Positions 29,735 through 41,640 of a stretch of 64,000 nucleotides of DNA are shown here, one piece after another. Within the stretch, counting starts at the first letter, position 1. Each line of letters starts with the position of its first letter. A program made the translations under genes and the position numbers. Where the stretch lies: NCBI GenBank assembly GCA_032622095.1, contig CP136066.1, positions 184,736,716 to 184,800,715 of the forward strand, in the 5' to 3' direction. Source of the stretch: Siphonodentalium dalli (taxonomy: Eukaryota; Mollusca; Scaphopoda; Gadilida; Siphonodentaliidae). Below the pieces are notes generated by a model, which saw nothing but the letters and a program-made list of their open reading frames with translations, made no database searches and was not told where the DNA came from.

Positions 29735-31010
29735 TTTTCGATCTTTTACGAGGAAGATAATGGTGCGGGTTAAAATGTTCTAAGATGAAGCTGTTGTTAT
29801 CAGGGGCAGAAAAGGGGAGGGGCAGCAAACCTTTTTGTCATAGATTTCCACTAAACTTATACAAAATCATCTCCATGATAAGAGCCTGAGAAGTCTAATG
29901 GTGTGATTAAACGATGTCAAAACTGACGCCTTTCGAATCAGGGGTGCATGGAGGGGGAGAGCGGCACCACAATTGATAAAACGTTTCTAGCGTCGATTTC
30001 ATTCACATTGATACATATTTATCTCCATGATGGGATAAATCTAATCGTGTGGCGTAAATACACAAAAATGGTGCCGTTGTTGTTAGATACGGGGGGCACT
30101 GAATTTTATAATAATTTATTTAGTCATTGATTTCCACCAAACTTATAGAAAATCATCTCCATCATATGAGGAGTCTAATGTTGTGGATTAATGATCTCAA
30201 AAGTAGGGCTGTTCGAGTCAGGGGTGCAAGGCGGTGGTGGTGGGGGGGGGGGGGGGGCACACAAAATTGACAACAATATTTTAGAGCCGATTTCATCCAA
30301 ATTGATACATATATTCTTCTGCATGATACGAGGAAATCTAATCATGTGGTTTAAATACGCCAAACTAGTGAGATGGTGGGTACTAAATGTGATAAGAATT
30401 TGTTTAGTGGCCGATTTCCACCAAACATCGTCATATTCATGATATTATGAGTCTAAATTTGTGGCTTAATATATAAAAATTGGCAACTCTCGAGTCAGGG
30501 GTGTGGAGGGGAGGGGCACCAAAACATAAAAAAGATATGCTTAGCGCCGATTTCCACAGAATTCACAAACATTCTCCTCCAACATTCTCCTCTAAAGATA
30601 CCACATTTTGTGCCTATTGTTTCGAATGTCTGTCTGTGTTCTATAGAAATTCACGCGGGACCATCTAGATAGAAGGGGTATAACAGGGGTGACTTTTTAC
30701 GAGGAAGTTAATGGTGTGGGTTACAATTTTCTAAAGTGACTCTGTTCGTGTCAGGGGCAGAAAATGGGGAGGGGTAGCAAAAAATTATGAATTATTTTGT
30801 CGCCGATTCTCACAAAACTTACACATAACAATCTCAACAATCTCAACGTCGTTCGAATCATGGGAAATTGATAAAAAAAACTATAGTTCCACCAAAATTC
30901 TTCTATTCTTCTCCATGATACGAGGAAGGGGGTACTAACTATTATAAGAATTGTTTAGTCGTCGATATCCACCAAAGTTATATATAGTTATCTCTATAAT
31001 TCGTTCTAAA
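29735..31010. repeat. Degenerate tandem array of ~150-200-bp units
   Basis: Recurring blocks read CGATTTCCACCAAACTTATA, CTCCATGATACGAGGAA and a G-rich segment such as TCAGGGGTGCATGGAGGGG, in the same order six or seven times. One unit contains a 15-base G run at 30242-30256. Similar text (TACGAGAAAGATAATCA) occurs at 7930 and 8274, so those may be outlying members. Not coding. Confidence 0.6.
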
Positions 31011-32200
31011 GAGTTTCACAATCTCCAAATATGGTGACTGAATTAAGCCACTTGACGAATTATATTTTCTCAACTGTCATGTTTATATGGGAACAGGAAT
31101 CAGGGCATTTACATAGTGAGTAAGAAACAAACAGATACATAGAAGAAAGCATTATAAGTATATGTATCATTCTATTTAAGAGATACATATATTCTTGCAA
31201 AATGAGGGACCTTGAACCGTGAGATGATGGCATGTTACAATGGCTCAAGTATTACAATTATAAAACAATAGAGTCGGTCACACTGAAGATATTGTCCACA
31301 AAAAAAGATTCAATTTGTCAAGTGAGATGGAAGGGTACAGAAGGCTTATCAAACACATAGTGGTCACAGTGTGAAGTCAAATGTAATTTCTTCTGAGATA
31401 ACAGAAATCAGTCAGTATCACACTACTGTTTCAGGATCCTCTAATACTGTCAACTGACAAGGGAACATCTGCCCGATACTGAGGATTTCTTTCATTGTTT
31501 TTTTGAAGATACTCATTGTCTTAAAATCTCACTCTGTATAGCAACATTTCCTTTATTTTAATTTACTAATTAGCCATTATAGCACCACGAACAGAGGAGC
31601 ATCTTGACATTTCTTTAAACATCTGTATCTTCATGGAGATATGATAACAAGATGCCCTCAAAATCTTAGTGTAAGCAACTGGATTGATTTATACATATCT
31701 ATATAACTGTTGTGTTTTTGATGTTCATGTTTTGTTCCAATAAAAATATTAAAACAAAACAACAAACAAACAAACCCCCTTTGCAACGGCGTAGACTGTG
31801 TGATTAAAAAAAATTATAACGTCTGAAGTACGTGCAGTTGTAAATAAACATACATATCTTTATCGGTGTGATGAATTAATCGCGATAAACAAATGACAAT
31901 CGCTCCGACAAGGTGAGCCACTACTTATAATTCATGTATCAGAATGACGTTTTGAGACGCCCATTTGGATATACAATGTATGAGATTACGTACATCACTA
32001 TGAGCAAGAGTAGTCTCTACTCACTCCAAATGTTCACAACGCCATTTTAACTTGGGCAACGCCGGTAATCCTGCTAGAAGTTAACTACCTTTTTCCATTT
32101 GTCTTAATTGCACTCGACAACAGCGTACATGAAACACTCCTGCATCACTCATACGAAGTTGGTAGCTAACCAACGGGATGTGCAAGGTAATTATTTCTGG
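31011..32200. other. Non-coding; possible retroposed 3' end at 31600-31790
   Basis: 31733-31745 holds TTCCAATAAAAAT followed by AAAACAAAACAACAAACAAAC. This looks like a polyadenylation signal and A-rich tail on the plus strand, perhaps from a processed transcript. The upstream sequence is not recognisable as a gene. Confidence 0.3.
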
Positions 32201-32360
32201 AAATTGAGAATACATTCGGGATCGAATTCTTGCGATTTTGAGGCCATTGTATCATACTTCATTAAAACTACAGCGACGAATGACGACTTAAGGGAGATGC
32301 AACTTACTGCGAATCAGATTATACGAAGATCCCGCTAGACTCGGACGATTATCCGGCAAA

Positions 32361-33518
32361 ATGATTAAACAATGGCTTTGTTGGCTGATGTTCACTATCA
32401 GTGTCACTAGTTGTACGAACCTTCAACGCGACGCCATCATCGACATTAGAACTAAAATTTACAACATTTCGGACACACTTGTTCCGCCGACAAACGAAAC
32501 ATTATACGTCGGCGTCTTGTTCTCCCTGTTGGATCTAACATCAATCCACTCAACGGAACAAAGTCTCAAAATAATTGGATTAGTGGGTTTGGTGTGGTTG
32601 GACACTGACTGCCAGTGGGAACCAGCTTCTCACAATGGTGTTGATACGATTCTGGTCGACGAGGAACGTATATGGACCCCAAAGGTTGGTTTTACAAACG
32701 CTGTCAACAAATTCGAAATGCTTAGGCATTCTGGAGATAGAACCAGGATATTTAGTACGGGTTACGTGCGATGGGTTTGCAACCACAGATTTCGAGACAT
32801 CTTGTATAATTGATATAACAAATTGGCCGTTTGATACACAGTCCTGTGCAATAATATTTTACCCGTTTGACAACGTAAACCTGAAGCCGTATGGGATCAC
32901 GGTCTATGGAGAAGACAGTCAATACACCCGTGTTGTCATGCCAAGAGAGGAATGGAAAATCGTCTCACACAACATAACTTCATTCTGGTTTGAAAAAAAA
33001 GGAAAGTTGGTAGTTAAAGTAAATCGATTGCGAGGAAGTCGTCATTCTACGTCATTACTATTATAACACCACTGGCGCTACTCTCATTGGCTAAACTCTG
33101 CACCTTCAAGATACCTGTTGCTTCTGGTGAGAAAATGTCATTCTCTGTATCAATAATGCTGTCGTTTTCGATCTACTTCAATCTCATCTATAACATTATG
33201 CCAAAAACATCGGGGTCGATTTCAGTCTTCGCCATTACTTTGGATATTCTGTTCGCCATATCTGTCGCGACAACAATGGTAGCAGTTGCTGTCCAGAGGT
33301 TGCATTTCACAGATCAGTCCAGCAGTGTTCCAAAATGGTCGCGGTTCCTGTTACAGCGAAAAAACAAGTATACTCCGTCGGATTCCTCAACCGGGCGTGA
33401 AGACATGGACGTCGACTGGATGGATTTAGCGGCAAGTGTTGACAGATTAGCGTTCCGTATTTGTGTTTTTATAAGTCTGTTGTCTGTCATAATCGCGCAC
33501 ACAATGATGCTGTCGTGA
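32361..33518 (+). pseudogene. Cys-loop receptor subunit, copy B, two frameshifts
   Basis: The start at 32361 aligns with copies A and C, and the 5' leader from 32205 is also shared. The frame breaks near 32770, where one extra base precedes the region of the Cys-loop. It breaks again near 33010-33040, where about four bases are missing just before M1. Between the breaks the Cys-loop (CIIDITNWPFDTQSC) is intact, and after them the M1-M4 region reads normally to the stop at 33518. From the M1-M2 linker to the start of M4 the protein is the same as copy A, whereas the extracellular part is clearly diverged. As it stands it cannot make a full channel. Confidence 0.88.
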
Positions 33519-33935
33519 GACTGAATTTGAATTGAAGTACATGTAGATAGCCTGAATATGGTCACACATTTCTTAGTGCACATGGGGACGGACATGTTGG
33601 GTGTCGGTGACTTATCTGGCACATTGTGTCGTTCCTCAGGCAAGTAACTTGAGAATATTGTCGTTGAACTTGTTATCTGAACATTTCTCATCACTCAATA
33701 TTAATCCTTCAGCACCTGCATTATCTTTTCGCCTGACTGCTAATGTATTACGAACAACATTCCAAATGACTAATTGACCGTTCCAATATATACTATTTTA
33801 ACTGAATGGGAGAATCCATTTATAGTAAAGAAATGGGAAAACTCGGGCCGGTTCCACAATTTAGCTCGATAGACACGCTAAATACGTTTTAAGTACTGTT
33901 TTGTCACAGATAGACATTAGAAGTAATCGAATTTT
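33519..33935. other. 3' flank of copy B
   Basis: Shares GGACATGTTGGGnGTCnGTGACTnATCTGGC with the flanks of copies A and C for about 100 bp, then diverges. The LINE found after copies A and C is absent here. Confidence 0.4.
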
Positions 33936-34285
33936 TTAAAGAGGGAGGTAAAATGGCAACATTTAAATGGGAAATCAAGTGTTAATTTTCAAGACAAGAT
34001 TACTCAACACACCGTAGGATAATGCTTCATGTCTTGTTGGAATATTTGAGCATATATCTAGTGACAACGCGAAGCAGATTTTTTATTTTATGTTTTGTTT
34101 TGTGACATCTGATGGAAATATTATAAACAATGATAAACAATGATAAACAATGGTGACAGATTTTTAATAATGTCAAATAATATCCAATCTGGGATGAAAA
34201 TCACCTGCGCTTTGTAAGGTTTGGTTTCTCAAAATTAACACCGAGATCCCTAATGAAATGTTGCCACTTTACCTCCCTCTTAAAT
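33936..34285. mobile_element. 350-bp MITE with ~50-bp imperfect inverted ends
   Basis: TTAAAGAGGGAGGTAAAATGGCAACATTT at the left faces AAATGTTGCCACTTTACCTCCCTCTTAA at the right, and inverted similarity continues through AAnTTAACA. TTAA is present at both edges (33936-33939; 34280-34283), offset by one base. The interior is non-coding. Confidence 0.65.
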
Positions 34286-35103
34286 CGGGTCTCGACTTAT
34301 CGTTAGCATTGAATAATAAAGAGAATTTATTGTTAGTCTATTCCTGATGTTGTTAGAACAAAGATTATTTCATTATTCGCGAGCCGATTTGCGGTTTGAA
34401 TGCGCGAGTGAATCATGGCACAATTTTGTAATATTATGTCAACAAAAAGTTACATGCGGATGTAAATTTGGATATCATTGTGAGGGTTATCTGGAGATCG
34501 CGAAGACGTACACTCACATGTCGAAAAAATTAATTTACAGAGGAATTTAATTAATTTTGACTGGACATTTAATGGACGGAAAATCAAATTAAATTCCTTA
34601 TTATAATATAATAATAATATTATAATATTATATAATAGGGCTTATTCTGAGTCCATAATGAGCTAAAAATAATGAGTGCTTTAGTGCCATTATCGACACA
34701 TGATGACTTATTATAAGCTCACTATGGGTGGAAAATAAGAGGATTAAACCACCTCACATGCGGCTTACCAGATATACGCTCTTTAAAGTGTGTTTACATT
34801 GCGACCCACGCCATAAAACGAAATAACGGATATAAGTCCACTGTTGGCTTATTTCAGATCCAATCTGAACCTTTGTGAATATTATAGGTCGATTATGAAC
34901 CTGTTTGCGCGAGGATATGTTGCGCAGTGATGCAGTAAATTTAACTCGTGTAGCCTGAATATGATTTTTACAATATGCTTCAATACTTTGACCTTTTCCA
35001 AAGATTTACTGTCAAGTTTTTATTATCTAATTGTAATTTGATCGGTAATGCCACTGACACAGTAATGTTTTTCATAACAATATACATTACCAATCAGAAG
35101 AAA
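34286..35103. other. Non-coding, AT-rich
   Basis: 34590-34640 is a low-complexity AT run (ATAATATAATAATAATATTA). 34640-34740 has an imperfect inverted pair around CTTATT...GAGTCCATAATGAGC and GCTCACTATGGG...AATAAG. No gene is visible. Confidence 0.3.
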
Positions 35104-36126
35104 GTGGTATAGTAATACGCGCTTTATTGCGATATTGAGCGCGCTTAATTTCGAAAAAAGCGCAATTATAGCGCAATACCAGAAATCTGTCGGGCTTATT
35201 ATTGCGATATTGAGCGCAGAATATTGCGATAACAAGCGCGCATTGTCGCAATATTAACGCGACAAAATTTCATACAGATACGGGAGTGTTATATGTATAT
35301 TAAATAAATACTGTGCATATAGTGTACATACAGCATTTACAACTATAGCAGCATAGCTGTATACAAATCTAAAACATTGTCTATATTTATGCCAAACAAT
35401 ATAGAAGAAGCAATAATTTTCTTTAAAGGCACGGGCGGCGTTCGTTGCAGAAATATTCATATTTGTTCAAATCGCCATCAACAGAAGCAATATTAAAATA
35501 TGTATAGTTTTGTTCATATGCCAAACATAATCAGCGCGTAAATAGTATATTGTCGTCAAGACGTACGATGGTGTACGTAAACAAGAGCTTGCTCGTGTTA
35601 CAGAAGTTGTGCTTCTGTTTACATAACACAGCGCAATTATATTGGTTAATCACACACAAATGATATAAATGCCCTTTATTTTTTTCCATATCAGGAAAAC
35701 AGTAACAAATAACGCTATTTATGTTGACCATATCCGGATCTAAACAAAAACCAGGAAACGTAACGTTTTTTGCTTTTGTTTACATAACAGAGCAAACAAA
35801 ATTGACAATAACATACTGTTTATGCCATATTTCTGATTGGTATAAGAAAAAAGTCTGCCTATATTTTACTATTCTTTCTGTTATGGCGGTTTTTCCCGGA
35901 GTTGAATATTTTAAAAGCATACACGCCGCCCGTATCTTTAAATGCCACAATTTAGAGCGCAAGATATTGCAATATTAAGCCCGTGATATCGCAACATTAA
36001 GCGCAAAATATTGCGACATTAAGCGCGAAATATTGCAATAATATCGCAAGCGGTGCGCTTATAAGCCTTTCCACTTACAGTATTATTGCTATATTGGGCG
36101 CGAAAATAGCACGCTTAATATACCAC
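35104..36126. mobile_element. ~1-kb inverted-repeat element with ATTGCGATAT/GCGC arms
   Basis: Starts GTGGTATAGTAATACGCGCTT and ends AGCACGCTTAATATACCAC. The arms (about 35104-35275 and 35945-36126) consist of alternating GCGC, TTAAT/CTTAT and ATTGCGATATT units in inverted orientation, so pairing between arms is extensive but not register-specific. The interior has only short open frames. The right arm and part of the interior are repeated at 1-352. Confidence 0.6.
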
Positions 36127-37553
36127 TTCTTTAAATTGGTATTGCATGTGAGATTTCGTTAAAAGTCGAACTGTTGAGACCGAGTCCGGTAAAAGATGTA
36201 GTTGGGAATTTCATTTTCGTTTATTGTCCTTTACATTATTATGTCAATAATGTTGATTTTTGGTCTGTGACAAGCTATGTCAATTACAAATAAAAGAAAT
36301 GAAAAAGATAATTTGTAAGTCTTATATATCAACTTTAATTTATATACATTTTTCGTTCTGCAGCCCACTGAGGGTTGTGGTCGCAGACGACCGAGTCGGC
36401 CGCCGGTTTGTTAATTACGTGCTGGTTGTTATTGTTATTTTAACGGAATTCTGAGTTGGTCATTCGCGAAACCAATATATTTTATATTCTATATAATTAC
36501 AAACATGGGTATATAATATATGATCTTGAGCGCGTTACCATTTCTGACATTGGTTTTCTTTTTATAGAGATGGCAATTCAGAGGTCGATTTTTTTTACGT
36601 ATGGTACGTCAGTAAAATACAAACACTCAAGAGTTAAAAGAATATCACATACAAATCTAAAAGACATTTAAAAAAATAGGTCTATATTTTAGCTGAACTA
36701 TATAGAAATAATTCAGATTTTGAAGAAAACCATCGAAGAGGTATCGACAAATTTTGGCCAATTCTCAAAATTAAGTTGGCACCCAACGCGTGCAGTGGGA
36801 AATTTTGAAGTAGATGTTCTTGAAAATAAACACACTTGCACGTTTACACTGGATGAGCATTTTGCAGCCATTGAGTCGTAGAAATCAATGTGGTGACAGA
36901 TTACGAACGGAAACATACATGTGCATATAAAATGCATCTTTGCCAAACCAAACGACATACATGAAAAGTAAAGATTCTGTTATTCTGCCATTTGCTTTCC
37001 AATACTAGTGGGGTAGATTAGTCCCATATTGTGAGACATTTTTTCAAATTATGACAGAAGCATGAAACTTCGCACAAGTGTAGGTTAACCCATTAGCTTC
37101 ATTTTTGGATATGGAGCCACCTCCAAATCGGCCGCCATCTTGGATTTCGGCGGTCATCTTGGATACGCATTGGGAATTTCGCTTAATCGCCATATTATTC
37201 AATATTAAAGACTTTTGTTTGTCCCTCCCCCCCCCCCACAACATTGTCGGTATATGTTTTTGCAATGTTAAGATTGTTCATATTCGATGTATGATTGACA
37301 TATTTCTGTATTTATGTAATGTTTTAAATATATATTTTGGCGGTCATCTTGGATTTCAGTTGGATTGTCTCTATATTTGCCATAATTTCCGAACCAAAAA
37401 GCTGGTGTTTGGATATATCCACATGGAACGACTGGTATACCCCACTATATCTCTATGATTCTTGCATGCCATTTGTAGCCAAATTTCGCTAGCATTACTA
37501 CATGCGGAAACTACAGCGATTTTTCTGTGGCACAGATGGATATTATATGCAAG
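36127..37553. repeat. Diverged copy of 353-1160
   Basis: Co-linear with the opening of the window apart from unrelated text at about 36160-36560 and the 438-bp insertion at 37008-37445. At 37553 the match ends and the text joins the SGNH-fragment and palindromic repeat sequence seen at 18.8 kb. Confidence 0.6.
37008..37445. mobile_element. 438-bp insertion with TA flanks and GTGGGGTA ends
   Basis: TA at 37006-37007 and 37446-37447 brackets a sequence starting GTGGGGTA and ending TACCCCAC. The paralogous segment near 1060-1075 lacks it. Internal text includes CCGCCATCTTGGAT repeats and a C run at 37219-37237. TA duplication and short terminal inverted repeats are typical of Tc1/mariner-type MITEs. 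Confidence 0.65.
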
Positions 37554-37594
37554 TTTCCGTTCATATGCTAGCACCATACCATTTTATACGACGA

Positions 37595-38080
37595 AATCAA
37601 GCCTGATTATAGAGTGTCTGTCATTTGCAGAATGGGGTCCCCAGAGGGTGACTTTAGTGATGCTATCCCACATAGCGGGCTATATAGAATCCCAAATTCA
37701 CCCTCTGGGGACCACATTCTGCTTAGGCATCACCTTTCTTTATTGTGATGTACACCCATTGGGAACAATGCGGACTCAGACTGAAGTCCCCAAAATGGTG
37801 AATATTGTGATGTACACCCATCGGGAACCTCGATTATGCAGTGTGTCGTCTGTCAATTTAGGGATATAGAGAAACTAAACTAAAAAATAAATATAATCTA
37901 TGTGAAGATGTTTCAATAGAATTTTGATAATAAAGATGAGGCCTAAGCAGAATGAGGTCCACAGAGGGTTAATTTAGTGATGCTAGATCGATGTGTGGGA
38001 TAGCGTCACTAAATTCACCCTCTGGGGACCTCATTCGGTTAATTGCAGGCACAATAAACTCAGGCTTGGCTTATTAGTAG
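37595..38080. repeat. Palindromic repeat pair of the CATTTGCAGAATGAGGTCC family
   Basis: Two palindromic units (37610-37735 and 37940-38045) enclose the same central text as at 18.98-19.68 kb. The outer ends AAGCCTGATTATAGAG and CAATAAACTCAGGCTTGG are inverted with respect to each other, so the whole may be one ~480-bp composite element. The first unit has a damaged arm (TATATAGAATCCC). Confidence 0.65.
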
Positions 38081-38700
38081 TTTGATAGAGCTGATTTCGG
38101 GTTGAATCAAGGTTGAGTCTTTCTGGGGAATTAGCATTTATTTTCACAATAGGAATATACGCACATTCCGGTATAGCACACACACAATTGGAACTCCAGT
38201 TGTAATATGTGAAATGACTGAATGATGGAGTTCCAAAACATAAAGTGCCATATCACAGTTTTACAAATTCTTATATACAAAGCATGAACAGGTGTGAATT
38301 AACAACGCATGATTAGATTAACATATTTGCATTATAAATTATCCGATCACCACAATGGTATTAACAGTTCGACAAATAAGTTATTATTAAAAGTAAAGCT
38401 AAGAATACGTGCGATGAATGGTAATTAATGAGCACATGCTTGGGCAAGAATTAACAAGTTGCATAAGAATAGCCAGCTGATTAATACAAAGAAATGTTGT
38501 AATTTCGAGAAAGCCTGATCTAACAAAGAAACGAACCTAACGCGAATACTATAGAAACGAATATCGGCAAAATCAATGTAGACAAACAAGGTAATAATTG
38601 TCCAAAAATTAGCACTCTGACACCACACTCACCCTCCGGGTGAAATTGGTCCCACAATTTCTCTGTTTGCATGCATAATGAATGAGTGTTAAAATAGCTT
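38081..38700. other. Non-coding, nothing firm recognised
   Basis: 38190-38230 has an inverted pair, TTGGAACTCCAG and GATGGAGTTCCAA. No gene was recognised. Confidence 0.3.
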
Positions 38701-38701
38701 T

Positions 38702-39270
38702 TCAGGTTTGTCCTTTTCTGAATGACTTGACACATTGAACTAAACGAATGTCCTCGTTGTCTTTTTCCATCCGCTTTTGAAGGCGGCGGCGCGCTGACTC
38801 GAAATCAACGTGAGGACAATTCTCTAGCCTTTGTCGTACATATCGCCGTACAGATTTGAAATATTTTTTGACCACTACCAATGGGTGACGGTTCTGGAAG
38901 CTGATTTATGTGTAGCTGTTTTGGTACTAAACTTCCAGTTATCTTAATCGCTGGGTAATCAGATATGTAGCACATCGCTTCAAAGTCCAAATCATCTCTA
39001 TTTACCCATTTGTTTTTAGTTGCTGGGAGTCCGCGCCATTTGATAAGGTATTGTGGTTCGTCCTTGTGCAGCCGTTTTCGAACAACTTTGTCAGTCACCT
39101 TAACTGACTGGGAATGTTGAAAAGGTTTAGTTGTCGGTGATTCATTATTGGGAACGATGTCGATGATTTTAGATTGGAATTGTAATGATGCCGGAAGCTG
39201 CTCCGTTGACGAATCGTGTTTCTGAACTACTAGGGGATGCATATTAAAGGGACACAATACATTCTGTGCC
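38702..39270 (-). pseudogene. Chromodomain protein fragment, one frameshift
   Basis: The first frame (39270-38805) contains a chromodomain: VTDKVVRKRLHKDEPQYLIKW, then RGLPATKNKWVNRDDL, with the aromatic and W-x-G-x-P pattern of the fold (about 38990-39115). Near 38885, after PSPIGS, the frame must shift. The shifted frame reads KYFKSVRRYVRQRLENC and continues helical and charged to a stop at 38702. Chromodomains occur at the C-terminus of integrases from chromoviral Gypsy and Maverick/Polinton elements and in host chromatin proteins. No integrase core is adjacent, so origin is undecided. Confidence 0.6.
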
Positions 39271-39566
39271 AATATTAAAGTGAAACAATGTGCCTGTCAA
39301 TGTCAAATGGGTGCACCCTCGGTATGATGTTAAAGGCACACTCGGTACTCAAAGTGTTATCAATATTAAAGGGACACAATACATGCTGTGTGAATATTAA
39401 AGTTACACAATGTGCACACAGTGCGTGAATGTCAAAGGGGAGCACTCTCAGTATAATGTTAAAGGGACACTCGGTACCCATAAACTAAATATAAAGGCAC
39501 ACTCCACACTCACTGTGTGTGTGTGTGAATGTTAAAGTGACACACGACACACAATGTGGATGAATG
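39240..39566. repeat. Irregular array of AATRTTAAAGKGACAC units
   Basis: Units of about 20-40 bp with TTAAAGGGACAC, TTAAAGTGACAC and GTGTGAATGTTAAAG recur about ten times. After the inserted element (39571-41131) the array resumes at 41132 with TTAAAGTTGCACACGGCACT. Confidence 0.7.
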
Positions 39567-39570
39567 TTAA

Positions 39571-41131
39571 CCCTTTGAACCCTGGCGCCCCACAGTGATC
39601 GACACCCTGACCCGGGGCTCCCAGTGGTATGTCCGCTTAAATTAGATAGTTTCTAGTAGCATGGTGTTGATTATGTTCAAATTGCGACACCGGTCTGAAA
39701 CTTTACAGGTTTGTCCCCCATGGATCAGCGATCATTATAAGATCGCGAGACTTTGCATCGCGGCAACTCCTTGGTAACGGTTGCTAGGCAACTACCCGGA
39801 ATTGACTGGAAAATGTAAATATAGCTTAAAGCGTCGTAATTCAACCTCAGTGATTGCGTTTTTTGATGCAGGTACTACCCTAACGTGAAATTTGAGATAT
39901 ACACGACCAGAATAGTGAACCAAATATCCCATTTAAGGGTAGCAACGGTTGCTAAGCAAATACCACAACTGATCGAATGACATAATTGCACTAACCATTC
40001 AGTGGTATGTTTTGCCTTAATTTAGACAGTGTCTAGTCGCATGGTGTTGGTTATGTTGAAAGGGGACACCTACCTGAAATTGAGCAGGCATGATATATGC
40101 ATGCACGGACCACTGATCATTGTAAGATCGGGAGACTTTGCCACCCGATCTCGCCTTAGAAACGGTTACTAGGAAACTACCCGAAATTTGCAGGATAAAC
40201 GAATTCTAGCTTATAACGTTGTAATTATACATCAGCGAATTGCGTTTCGATGCAACCAATATCCTAATGTGAAATTAAGATATACCTGACCATGCGCGAG
40301 TAAGTCAACTTGATATGCGATAGACTTTTTGCTGCATGTGGCACAACAGAGACTGATATTACAGAGACCAGAAACAACGTAATTTCCCGTAACATATCGT
40401 GGCCCCATTGTTCAAGAAAGCTGTCTAGATTGTGTCTACTATACTAACATGTGAAACATGCAACAAAATGTCATATATAGCGCCACATTTAACTTAAACG
40501 CATTTAAAAAAATGAATTATAGTCTGCGCCCATGCGCATATTTTCCTAGCCATTTCTAGCGGGCAGCCAATCCATATAGACACCTTTGCCAGCGCTGACT
40601 TCAATAGGCCAATTTAAATATATATATTAGTGGGTATGTCGTGTATAAGTACGTTATAAACCATTTATTTGTCATTGCGCTAGTCTGCGCATGCGCGAAT
40701 AAATCAACTTCATATGCGATAGACCCTTCCCCATATGTAGCAGAACACTGGTTAATATACACGAGGGTAATTTAAACTGAAATTGTGTGTCTAAATTACG
40801 TCTGTTCTGTACACACACGGGGAACACGAAATTATATGCCGTAAATATAGCGGTATAGTTCGCTTAAAATATCGTATGTTTTTGTAGATTATATGCTATG
40901 CGCATGCGCATATATTTCTACCCGATACTAGCGGTCAACCATTCCATACGCACCATGGGCGCCGCTGACATATGTGGGGGCAATTTAAATATAAATCAGT
41001 GGGTCAGACGCTCGTTATACTATATATAAATTTGCTACCGAATCATGTCGTCGCTGCACCGAAATATCGGTGTTACGGGATATAGTCACGGTTCGTTTGC
41101 ACCTAAATATCGGTGTTACGGGTTCAAAGGG
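39571..41131. mobile_element. Non-autonomous piggyBac-type element, TTAA-flanked
   Basis: TTAA at 39567-39570 and 41132-41135. The ends are CCCTTTGAACCC and GGGTTCAAAGGG, a perfect 12-bp inverted repeat beginning CCC as in the piggyBac superfamily. Removing the element restores GAATG-TTAA-AGTTGCACACG, a normal unit of the surrounding array. The 1561-bp interior has no transposase. It contains two pairs of diverged direct repeats: CTAGTnGCATGGTGTTG blocks at about 39650 and 40030, and ATATGCGATAGAC blocks at about 40310 and 40710. Several CGCATGCGCA words also occur. Confidence 0.85.
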
Positions 41132-41224
41132 TTAAAGTTGCACACGGCACTCCCAGTGAAGTCGTGTAATCACATACGACTTTGGCCTTAAATAAAACAT
41201 TCCAATGAACTGAAGTAGCTGGTA

Positions 41225-41640
41225 TTGAAGGATTAATCAAATTAATAAACTAAAAAAAAAATGTTAAAACTTAAAAAAAAATTCAAATTTAAAAAAAAAA
41301 AAAAAAAAATTAAGGAAAAACTTAAAATTGAACATGAAAAACTTAAAAAACTTGAAAACTTTAAATACTGTAAAAATTCAAATTTAAAAAAAAAAAACTA
41401 AATTAAAAACTAAATGAAAAATTGAAAACTTAAAAAAAAGTTAAAATTTTACTAAATTAACAAAAAATGAAAAACTTTTAAAACTTAAAAAAAATTCCTA
41501 AATGAAAAACAAAATGAAAAACTTTCAAATTTTTCAATAACTTAACAAAAAACTCCCAATATTTCAAATTAGTTTTAAATCTTTAAATTGTTCACAAATA
41601 AAATTACCAATTTTAAACTTCAAATTTTCCGGATCTTAAT
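41225..41640. repeat. A-rich low-complexity tract
   Basis: About 400 bp of AAAACTTAAAAA, AAATTCAAATTT and pure A runs (to 18 bases near 41300). No open frame or structured unit. The plus strand is strongly A-biased with few T runs. Confidence 0.85.

Noticed and set aside
30200-30225. tRNA-like B-box word GTTCGAGTC (also near 29932 and 30846)
   Set aside because: No acceptor-stem pairing, D-arm or anticodon arm could be assembled. The word belongs to the tandem repeat unit.
41281-41310. Long A run as a LINE or processed-gene poly(A) tail
   Set aside because: The whole 400-bp surround is A-rich low complexity with no retroposed body upstream, so a tail cannot be assigned.
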